This document shows, in pieces, positions 1 to 5,348 of a stretch of 5,348 nucleotides of DNA. The stretch's first letter is position 1, and every line of letters starts with the position of its first letter. Position numbers and translations under genes: made by a program. The notes beneath the pieces are model-generated. The model saw nothing but the letters and a program-made list of their open reading frames with translations, was not told where the DNA came from and ran no database searches. The DNA comes from Hyphomicrobiales bacterium (lineage in GTDB: Bacteria; Pseudomonadota; Alphaproteobacteria; Rhizobiales; GCA-2746425): NCBI GenBank assembly GCA_002746425.1, contig NVXB01000142.1:1-5348 (forward strand). Reading direction: 5' to 3'.

Positions 1-500
1 TGCTGGTCAACTGCGCTGGCATCGGGCGTCACAGCAAGGCACTGGATACCACAGAAGAAGATTTCGATTTCGTCGCAGATGTCAACTGGAAGGCCGCGCA
101 TTTTGTGTCTGGCGCTGTGGCCAAGGGCATGATTGACAACGGTATCAAAGGCTCCATCATTCATATTTCATCGCAGATGGGCCATGTTGGCGGCATTGAT
201 CGCTCGGTCTATTGCGGTTCCAAACATGCGGTCGAAGGTATGGTCAAATCCATGGCCATTGAATGGGGCGAGCACGGCCTTCGCGTCAACACGGTTTGCC
301 CGACCTTTATCCGCACGCCTTTGACCGAAGTCACGTTTAACGACCCGGAAAAGATTGCCTGGGTGATGTCTAAAATCAAACTTGGCCGGGTTGGCATGGT
401 TGAGGATATTATGGGCGCTGTGGCCTATCTGGCGACCGATGCATCGTCGCTGGTCACAGGCACATCGATATTGGTTGATGGCGGCTGGACAGCAGGCTAA
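1..500 (+). CDS. SDR-family NAD(P)-dependent oxidoreductase, 3' part (5' end outside window)
   Basis: This is the C-terminal 165 residues of a classical short-chain dehydrogenase/reductase, a cytosolic enzyme that oxidises an alcohol or reduces a carbonyl with NAD(P). The reading frame is open from base 3 to a TAA at 498-500, so it enters from the left edge; the GTG at 105 is an internal valine codon. Counting from the first whole codon, the fragment shows NCAG (residues 3-6, the NNAG-type motif), the structural Asn of DVNW (28), the catalytic Ser of HISSQMG (57) and the YxxxK pair Tyr70/Lys74, followed by RVNTVCPTFIRTPL and the usual SDR ending with GTSILVDGGW. The Ser-Tyr spacing of 13 is normal. 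Against the usual length of about 250 residues, roughly 85 N-terminal residues are missing, including the TGxxxGIG cofactor loop, so NAD or NADP preference cannot be read. It resembles sugar and sugar-acid dehydrogenases, but the substrate is unknown. Its stop overlaps that of the convergent kinase gene. Confidence 0.93.
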   Translation, partial: LVNCAGIGRHSKALDTTEEDFDFVADVNWKAAHFVSGAVAKGMIDNGIKGSIIHISSQMGHVGGIDRSVYCGSKHAVEGMVKSMAIEWGEHGLRVNTVCPTFIRTPLTEVTFNDPEKIAWVMSKIKLGRVGMVEDIMGAVAYLATDASSLVTGTSILVDGGWTAG

Positions 501-1441
501 AGCGCCTCTGCGGTTACTGCTCTCATCGGATCAAAAGCGCGCACGGTTTCAGGGCCAACATCTGTGGCGCCGCCTAAACGGCTGACGGCTATCGCACCCA
601 TTGTATTTCCAGCGGCAAGGCATGACATTGTCTTGTCGCCATTGAGCCAGGCATTGAGAAATCCCGCGTTAAACGCATCGCCCGCGCCGGTGGTGTCGAC
701 TACATCGACCAGATGCGCGCTGGAGGATATCGTCTCCCCTTGGCACTGCGCCTCAGCGCCCCGCTTGCCGCGTTTCTTGACGGTAAGCGTTGCAAAGGCT
801 GTCTGACTATTGGCCTGCTGAAGCCGCGCGATTTCCGCCTCATTGGGCAGGAAAACGTCGATTTGTTGTAACAGTGCCAAAACATCAGGATGCGAGAAAG
901 ACTCTTCTGCCCAGCTACAATCTACGGAAATTGTCAGCCCTGTATCGCGCGCTTTTGCGATGAGATCGGGGTGAGAAATAAGCGTTGTCAGCTCGCCTAT
1001 ATGTAGATGAGTTAGCTCAGGGTCATTCAACCAGCCCAAATCGTCATTTTCTAAAACGGCACCGGATTGCCGCGTTAAGAAAGCACGATCGCCGCCATGG
1101 GCCATGGCCACGGTAATTTGTGGATCAGCGCCCGGTTTGGATGGCGTGCAATGCGTTGTGTCGATGCCTTTGGCGTTGATTTCCGCCATCACCAGCGACC
1201 CAAATGGCTCTGCGGGAATAGCAGCCACAAGCGAAACCTTGCGCCCCAAAGCGGCCAGATAAGCACCGGTTATATAGGCCCCACCGCCGGCATGCACGGC
1301 TAGACTATCGGCAAAAACCTCTTCGCCGAGCCTTGGCATTTTTTCCATACCGCCGAAAATAAGATCGCAATAAAGCTGCCCGACGCAAACAACTTTGCCC
1401 GGATTGGCCGTCTTTGAAATTGCGGTTGCCACTGGGGTCAA
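497..1441 (-). CDS. PfkB-family (ribokinase-like) carbohydrate kinase
   Basis: A 314-residue cytosolic ATP-dependent kinase of the PfkB/ribokinase family, expected to phosphorylate a sugar, sugar acid or related hydroxyl compound. Visible elements are the first strand VVCVGQLYCDLIF with the substrate-contact Asp26, the glycine-rich region AGGGAYITGAYLAALG (51-66), Glu150 in LHIGEL, the PNEAE motif (199-203) and the C-terminal signature DTTGAGDAFNAGFL (249-262) with catalytic base Asp255. Length is typical. In the glycine-rich motif the Asn expected from ribokinase GGKGAN is Ile57, so the substrate contact differs. The chosen start is TTG at 1441; its bases overlap the TGA of the ATPase gene, and AGGTGAGG lies 7 bases upstream. 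A GTG at 1432 is a possible but less well placed alternative. It is the last gene of the operon in view, consistent with phosphorylating the imported solute or a product of the lyase. The exact substrate cannot be called. Confidence 0.93.
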   Translation of the reverse strand: MTPVATAISKTANPGKVVCVGQLYCDLIFGGMEKMPRLGEEVFADSLAVHAGGGAYITGAYLAALGRKVSLVAAIPAEPFGSLVMAEINAKGIDTTHCTPSKPGADPQITVAMAHGGDRAFLTRQSGAVLENDDLGWLNDPELTHLHIGELTTLISHPDLIAKARDTGLTISVDCSWAEESFSHPDVLALLQQIDVFLPNEAEIARLQQANSQTAFATLTVKKRGKRGAEAQCQGETISSSAHLVDVVDTTGAGDAFNAGFLNAWLNGDKTMSCLAAGNTMGAIAVSRLGGATDVGPETVRAFDPMRAVTAEAL

Positions 1442-2499
1442 GTCAGCGCCTCACCTGACTTGGCATCAAACAGATGCATGTTGTTGGCATCGGCGCTCAG
1501 GCTTACGGTCGCACCCATTTTAGGCGGCGTACGGCCCGATGCCTTGGCAATAACTTCGCGGCCATCCACGGTGACATAGACCAGTGTTTCAGCGCCAAGT
1601 GGCTCAAGCACATGGACCGTGCCCTCAAACAACTTTTGCTCATCACCAACGGTGAGATCATCGGGGCGCAGGCCCAGCACGACTTTGGTGCCATCGGCAA
1701 TCTGGCGTTCGACCTTCATCGCAATGCTCAGATTATTCGAAATTTTTACCGAGCCATCTTTCCACACGCCCTCAATCATATTCATCGATGGTGCACCGAT
1801 GAATTGCGCGACAAACATGTTTGCAGGTTCATGAAACACTTCAAAAGGCGTGCCAATTTGCTGAATATCGCCATCCTTCATGATAACAATACGGTCGGCC
1901 ATCGTCATCGCTTCCACTTGATCGTGAGTCACAAAAATAATTGTGCTTTTAACGCGCTGGTGGAGTTTCTTAATCTCAAGTCTCATCTGTGTGCGCAATT
2001 GCGCATCGAGGTTTGAGAGTGGCTCGTCAAACAGGAACACAGCCGGATCACGCACCATAGCGCGGCCAATGGCAACGCGCTGGCGCTGGCCGCCGGAAAG
2101 CTGGCTAGGGCGGCGCTCCAGCAGCTCTGTCATGGCCAAAATTTCGGCCACTTCATCGATACGCTTTTCGCGGTCAGGCTTGGAAAGCTTTGAGGTGCGA
2201 AGGCCAAAACCGATGTTTTTGCGCACCGTCATATGCGGATAAATCGCATAATTCTGGAACACCATGGCGATATCGCGATGTTTTGGCTCCAGATTGTTGA
2301 CCATCTTATCGCCAATATAAATCTCGCCGGACGATACATCCTCCAACCCGGCAATGATGCGTAATGTGGTTGATTTTCCACAACCGGACGGGCCAACAAG
2401 CACGATAAACTCGCCATCTGCTACATCAAGATTGATGCCGTGGAGCACTTCGGTCTTGTCAAAGGATTTGACCAAGTTTTTAATGGATACAGTCGCCAA
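1438..2499 (-). CDS. ABC transporter ATP-binding protein, MalK/UgpC/MsmK type
   Basis: A 353-residue ATPase subunit of a CUT1-type carbohydrate importer; as a cytosolic dimer it drives transport through the two permeases encoded just upstream. Motifs in order: Walker A GPSGCGKST (36-44), Q-loop Gln82 in VFQNYAIYPHM, signature LSGGQRQR (134-141), Walker B FLFDEP (155-160), D-loop SNLD, and H-loop His192 in VTHDQ. The C-terminal third (from about 235) is the MalK-like regulatory/TOBE region, with LGLRPDDL and LEPLGAETLVYV. Length is normal for the family. The frame is open further upstream to 2601, but that stretch lies inside the lyase gene. The TTG at 2499 gives the typical beginning MATVSIKNLVKSF, has GGGAG 7 bases ahead, and follows the lyase stop by 4 bases. 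The stop overlaps the kinase start. Transporter specificity is set by the binding protein and permeases, so no substrate is assigned. Confidence 0.96.
   Translation of the reverse strand: MATVSIKNLVKSFDKTEVLHGINLDVADGEFIVLVGPSGCGKSTTLRIIAGLEDVSSGEIYIGDKMVNNLEPKHRDIAMVFQNYAIYPHMTVRKNIGFGLRTSKLSKPDREKRIDEVAEILAMTELLERRPSQLSGGQRQRVAIGRAMVRDPAVFLFDEPLSNLDAQLRTQMRLEIKKLHQRVKSTIIFVTHDQVEAMTMADRIVIMKDGDIQQIGTPFEVFHEPANMFVAQFIGAPSMNMIEGVWKDGSVKISNNLSIAMKVERQIADGTKVVLGLRPDDLTVGDEQKLFEGTVHVLEPLGAETLVYVTVDGREVIAKASGRTPPKMGATVSLSADANNMHLFDAKSGEALT
1449..1456 (-). promoter_or_regulatory. Ribosome binding site of the kinase gene
   Basis: AGGTGAGG on the minus strand, 7 bases before the TTG at 1441, lies inside the end of the ATPase gene. 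It supports the TTG start, since no ATG is available near this point. Confidence 0.65.
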
Positions 2500-2503
2500 A
2501 ACT

Positions 2504-3991
2504 TTACTCCCGCAGCAATGCGTTAAACGCATTATGTAAGGAGTGTGCGGCCTGCAACTCCCGTGTTTTTGTGCTTTGATGGGCTGTATTAAACGCATCA
2601 ATTTCAGTGCGATAAGCGCTCAGCGCCTCATTCATTGGCTCAGCTGCCGGGCCGCCATAACGGGTGCGTGCAGCGACAAAACCCTGCGCGCTCACGGCCA
2701 TGGCATAGGCTTGTTGATCCAATGTGCTGGCTCGCGCGACATGGTTTTGGAAGGCAGCGCTAAAAGCTTCAAAACTTTGGCCAAGCGCCTGCCCCTGCGC
2801 AATGGCAGATTTAGAAGTTTCCGCTGCAATTTCATGGGCTTGGCGAAACGATAGCTCATCGCGGCGCACCAGCGTATCAGCCAGCTCTGTCACTGTAATG
2901 CAGGCGGCATCGCTGTTCTTGGCAACCTGATCTGCGCGTATCGAGCAATCAGAAATCAGTGCTGCCAACAGCTCCAGCACCCGGCCACCGCTTTCGAACG
3001 TGGCATATCCGGCTTGCTGAACCTCGCCCTCGCTGTCGTTCATATCGGTAAACGGCGTGTTGTGCATGGTGTTGACGATGGTATCGCAGCGCCCGCAGGT
3101 GACGGAGGCCAGATGGCGCATATGTTCAATCGGCACCGGATTTCGCTTTTGCGGCATGATGGAGCTGATTTGCACAAGGCTGTTGGGCACATAAAGCTGG
3201 CCAACCTCAAAGGCAGACCAGAACTGCAAATCCTGCACCACACGGCCCAAATGCAAAAACACCAGTTTGATGGCCGAATACAGCCCGGTTACATAATCGA
3301 CTGAGGCAATACAGCCATACGAGTTGCGCAAAGGTTCTGAGAAACCAAGTAGTTGCGCGATTTGTTGGCGATCAATTGGAAAGCCCGATGTGGTGATGGC
3401 CGCCGCGCCCATGGGGCAATGATCCAGCGCATTTCGCGCGGCGGTAAGTCGCTCAATATCGCGCAGTAGCACTTCCAGCAGGGCCGCCAGATAATGCCCA
3501 AAAGTGGACGGTTGAGCTGGTTGGCCATGGGTATAGGCAACAATCAGCGTGTCACGCTCTGCGCGCGCCTTCTCATGCACTGCATTGGCCAGCGCCAAGC
3601 ATTGATCCAGTAGAGTATCCACCCTGCCCTTGAGCGCGATTTTGAAAACCGTGTGGTCCATATCATTGCGCGAACGCGCGGTGTGTAACATACCCGCAAT
3701 ATCAGGCCCGATACGCTTCTTCAGTTCAGATTCAACGAGGAAGAAATAGTCTTCGAATTCGCCGGTATAGTTCAGTTTGGAAACATCAACCTGTTGATCG
3801 ATTTCGACCAAAGCCCCGGCAATTTTCTCCGCGTCATCTGTTTTGAGAATGCCAGTATCCACCAGCATCACCAGATGGGCGCGATTGATGGCCCGCACGG
3901 CATCGACATAATGCGCTTTGGCCCCTTCAAACAGCGGCGCAAGCACCGTCTCTTTATAAACGGGGTGCGGAAAGACAGAATTATCACTCAT
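2504..3991 (-). CDS. Argininosuccinate-lyase-like C-N lyase (fumarase/aspartase superfamily)
   Basis: A 495-residue cytosolic enzyme of the fumarase/aspartase superfamily, closest in motifs to argininosuccinate lyase (ASL). Such enzymes work as homotetramers and release fumarate from an N-substituted aspartate by anti-elimination. Matching motifs are HTARSRND (103-110; ASL HTGRSRND), YTHGQPAQPSTFGH (153-166) with catalytic-type His155, GFPIDR (203-208), the signature ISSIMPQKRNP (275-285) with catalytic Ser276/Ser277, and ELADTLVRR plus SFRQAHEI (369-388). Oddities: the signature has Gln-Ile where ASL has Thr-Gly; the ASL segment YNRDLQEDKE is replaced by FTDMNDSEGEVQ (314-325); and about 30 extra residues follow the usual ASL end. 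The start is ATG at 3991, overlapping the upstream permease stop (ATGA); only weak purine-rich sequence precedes it, so translational coupling is likely. The frame runs open to 4102 inside the permease gene. Its place between permease and ATPase genes argues for breakdown of an imported compound rather than arginine synthesis. A plain ASL cannot be fully excluded. Confidence 0.9.
   Translation of the reverse strand: MSDNSVFPHPVYKETVLAPLFEGAKAHYVDAVRAINRAHLVMLVDTGILKTDDAEKIAGALVEIDQQVDVSKLNYTGEFEDYFFLVESELKKRIGPDIAGMLHTARSRNDMDHTVFKIALKGRVDTLLDQCLALANAVHEKARAERDTLIVAYTHGQPAQPSTFGHYLAALLEVLLRDIERLTAARNALDHCPMGAAAITTSGFPIDRQQIAQLLGFSEPLRNSYGCIASVDYVTGLYSAIKLVFLHLGRVVQDLQFWSAFEVGQLYVPNSLVQISSIMPQKRNPVPIEHMRHLASVTCGRCDTIVNTMHNTPFTDMNDSEGEVQQAGYATFESGGRVLELLAALISDCSIRADQVAKNSDAACITVTELADTLVRRDELSFRQAHEIAAETSKSAIAQGQALGQSFEAFSAAFQNHVARASTLDQQAYAMAVSAQGFVAARTRYGGPAAEPMNEALSAYRTEIDAFNTAHQSTKTRELQAAHSLHNAFNALLRE
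2507..2511 (-). promoter_or_regulatory. Ribosome binding site of the ATPase gene
   Basis: GGGAG on the minus strand, 7 bases before the TTG at 2499, sits in the last codons of the lyase gene. It decides for the TTG start over longer in-frame alternatives within the lyase. Confidence 0.65.
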
Positions 3992-4872
3992 CCTTTGAGG
4001 CCCGCCATGACAACGCCGCGAATGATGTAGCGCTGGAATACCAGGAACACCACCAGTGTTGGCAATGTCGATATCGCAGCGCCGGTCATAATCAGCTCCC
4101 AAGCCACGTCGGCCTCATCACCAAAGGTGGAGAGGCCCACCGGCAAAGTGTACATTTCCATGCTGTTGGTCACGATGAGCGGCCAGATAAAGGCGGTCCA
4201 GTTGCCAAGGAATACAAAGATCGCCAGTGCGGCCAAGGCCGGTTTGACCAGCGGCATGGCAACCGTCCACCAAATTTGCAGCTCATTAAGGCCATCAATT
4301 CTGGCAGCTTCGATAAAGTCATCGGGCACGGTTTCAAAGAATTGCTTCATTAAGAATGTGCCAAAAGCGGTCATCAGACCGGGGAACATGATGCCCCATT
4401 GGGTATCTAGCCAGCCAAAGCTCTGGCTCATCAAATACCACGGAATAACCAGCATTTCGGTCGGGATCATCAAGGTTGAGAGAATGGCGACGAAGATGAT
4501 TGTGCGGCCGGGAAAGCGGAATTTGCACAGTGTATAGCCCACCAGACTATCGAACAGTACGTTGGAAATGGTGGTCAGCGTGGCGATAACCAGCGAGTTT
4601 TTAAACCAGCCAAAAAACCGGCCATCTTCAAGCACATAGGTGTAGTTCTCGATGGTTGGTTCATCGGGAATAAAGTTGAGATTGTACACTTCGTGCGGAA
4701 ATTTGAGCGAGGTGGAAATCATGTAGGCGATCGGCGTAACCATCGCGATGCCGCCCATAAACAGCAGCAACCAGCGGATGATCTGGCCCATATTTTTGGG
4801 GCGCTTACCTGTTTTTATTGCCATCAGGGTTTTTGAAGACGCCTTGACGGTGAGATTATCAACGGTGGTCAT
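3988..4872 (-). CDS. Carbohydrate ABC transporter permease, MalG/UgpE type
   Basis: A 294-residue inner-membrane permease of the CUT1 (MalG-like) family, forming the translocation path with the neighbouring MalF-like permease. After a polar N-terminus with basic residues around 20-33, hydrophobic segments lie at about 33-53, 91-113, 124-145, 160-176, 209-231 and 262-281, which fits the six-helix MalG plan. The periplasmic stretch after helix 1 has the typical FPHEVYNLNFIPDEPTIENY. The cytoplasmic EAA loop, which contacts the ATPase, is at 188-209 (EAARIDGLNELQIWW, then MPLVKP). The start is ATG at 4872, overlapping the stop of the upstream permease (ATGA) and preceded by GAGGGA at 6 bases; a TTG at 4893 in frame would add 7 residues and is less likely. 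The stop overlaps the lyase start. The substrate is not deducible. Confidence 0.95.
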   Translation of the reverse strand: MTTVDNLTVKASSKTLMAIKTGKRPKNMGQIIRWLLLFMGGIAMVTPIAYMISTSLKFPHEVYNLNFIPDEPTIENYTYVLEDGRFFGWFKNSLVIATLTTISNVLFDSLVGYTLCKFRFPGRTIIFVAILSTLMIPTEMLVIPWYLMSQSFGWLDTQWGIMFPGLMTAFGTFLMKQFFETVPDDFIEAARIDGLNELQIWWTVAMPLVKPALAALAIFVFLGNWTAFIWPLIVTNSMEMYTLPVGLSTFGDEADVAWELIMTGAAISTLPTLVVFLVFQRYIIRGVVMAGLKG

Positions 4873-5348
4873 GTCCGATCCCTCATCAGCCAAAGTTGCA
4901 CGAGGCTGACAACCAGCAATATCGTAAACAATACAACGGTTTGCGCGGCAGCATAGCCCATATCAAAGCCGTTAAAGGCGGTGTCGTAAATCATCAACAC
5001 CAATGGTTTGGTGGAGTTTAGCGGCCCGCCAGGGTCAAGCGTTGTCATGTTGAAGACATGATCGAAAATGCGCAGGAAACCGATAGAGGAAAATACCACC
5101 AAGAACACAATTGTCTGTTTGAGCAATGGAATGGTGATTTCGAACAAGACAGTCCAACTTGAAACACCATCAATGCGGGCGGCCTCATAATAGGTCTGCG
5201 GAATGGCGCGTAATCCAGCCATGAAGATGATGATTTGGAAGCCAAGCCCAGCCCACACGGCGGGGGCTAGAACGCTTGGCAATGCATTGGTCGTGGAGTT
5301 GAGAAACTCGATCTGCGGAATGCCAAAGCCAGCGATGAAATTATTGAT
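4869..5348 (-). CDS. Carbohydrate ABC transporter permease, MalF/UgpA type, C-terminal part (5' end outside window)
   Basis: The C-terminal 159 residues of an inner-membrane CUT1 permease (MalF/UgpA-like), the partner of the MalG-type permease encoded next. The frame is open from the right window edge to a TGA at 4869-4871; the TTG at 5282 is an internal leucine codon. Counting from the edge, NALPSVLAPAVWAGLGFQIIIF (21-42) is a transmembrane helix, and the EAA loop is at 55-76 (YEAARIDGVSSW, then ITIPLL). A further helix lies at about 78-95, then the periplasmic segment MTTLDPGGPLNSTKPLVLMIY, and a last helix at about 136-154 before the basic end MRDRT. Family members are near 290-310 residues, so about half is missing. 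The stop overlaps the next start by ATGA. The solute-binding protein gene usually lies upstream of this gene. Confidence 0.94.
   Translation of the reverse strand: MNNFIAGFGIPQIEFLNSTTNALPSVLAPAVWAGLGFQIIIFMAGLRAIPQTYYEAARIDGVSSWTVLFEITIPLLKQTIVFLVVFSSIGFLRIFDHVFNMTTLDPGGPLNSTKPLVLMIYDTAFNGFDMGYAAAQTVVLFTILLVVSLVQLWLMRDRT
4879..4884 (-). promoter_or_regulatory. Ribosome binding site of the MalG-type permease gene
   Basis: GAGGGA on the minus strand, 6 bases before the ATG at 4872, lies within the end of the preceding permease gene. It supports the ATG over the TTG at 4893, which lies upstream of this site. Confidence 0.65.

Noticed and set aside
478..515. Possible terminator hairpin at the convergent gene ends
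   Set aside because: Only a short GGCG/CGCC pairing is visible, with a long loop and no T-run on either strand.
1474..2016. 180-codon open frame on the + strand, antisense to the ATPase gene
   Set aside because: It is fully covered by a gene with all ABC ATPase motifs; its translation is rich in His, Arg and Cys with no recognisable domain, typical of an opposite-strand shadow.
2500..2601. 34-residue N-terminal extension of the ATPase
   Set aside because: It overlaps the lyase C-terminus; the ABC domain begins directly at MATVSIKNLVKSF, and a ribosome binding site precedes the TTG at 2499.
3014..3304. 96-codon open frame on the + strand, antisense to the lyase
   Set aside because: It mirrors the lyase coding region across its signature motif and shows no protein family feature.
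3992..4102. 37-residue N-terminal extension of the lyase
   Set aside because: It would lie wholly inside the permease gene and has a basic, low-homology composition; the ATG at 3991 with the ATGA overlap fits the operon pattern.
4127..4537. 136-codon open frame on the + strand, antisense to the MalG-type permease
   Set aside because: It lies inside a clear permease gene, has no domain and no supported ribosome binding site.

Overview
The window reads as a sugar-type catabolic locus of a Gram-negative bacterium. It is probably alphaproteobacterial (Hyphomicrobiales-like). That guess rests on protein flavour, moderate GC, tight gene packing and use of TTG starts; the sequence alone does not fix the genus.

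Layout. The first 500 bases are the 3' two-thirds of a short-chain dehydrogenase/reductase (SDR) gene on the + strand, cut by the window edge. Everything else is one tightly packed minus-strand operon entering from the right edge. In transcription order it holds: a MalF/UgpA-type permease (5' end off the window), a MalG/UgpE-type permease, an argininosuccinate-lyase-like C-N lyase, a MalK/UgpC/MsmK-type ATPase and a PfkB-family sugar kinase. The operon and the SDR gene converge and share bases at their stop codons. No stretch longer than a few bases is without a gene, and I see no RNA gene, mobile element, CRISPR array or convincing terminator.

The four junctions are a 4-base ATGA overlap (permease/permease), a 4-base ATGA overlap (permease/lyase), a 4-base gap (lyase/ATPase) and a 4-base TTGA overlap (ATPase/kinase). 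This packing, with the lyase inside the transporter genes, implies co-transcription and coupled translation. The solute-binding protein expected for this importer is not in view and probably lies upstream, beyond position 5348.

How the genes may work together (inference). The two permeases and the ATPase import a small carbohydrate-like solute. The lyase breaks a C-N bond by fumarase/aspartase-type elimination. The PfkB kinase phosphorylates a sugar or polyol product, and the SDR may oxidise or reduce a related compound. A C-N lyase of the argininosuccinate lyase family is not a usual part of a sugar importer operon, and its substrate-pocket segment differs from true argininosuccinate lyase. 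This suggests an imported nitrogen-containing conjugate as substrate and is the most interesting point here.
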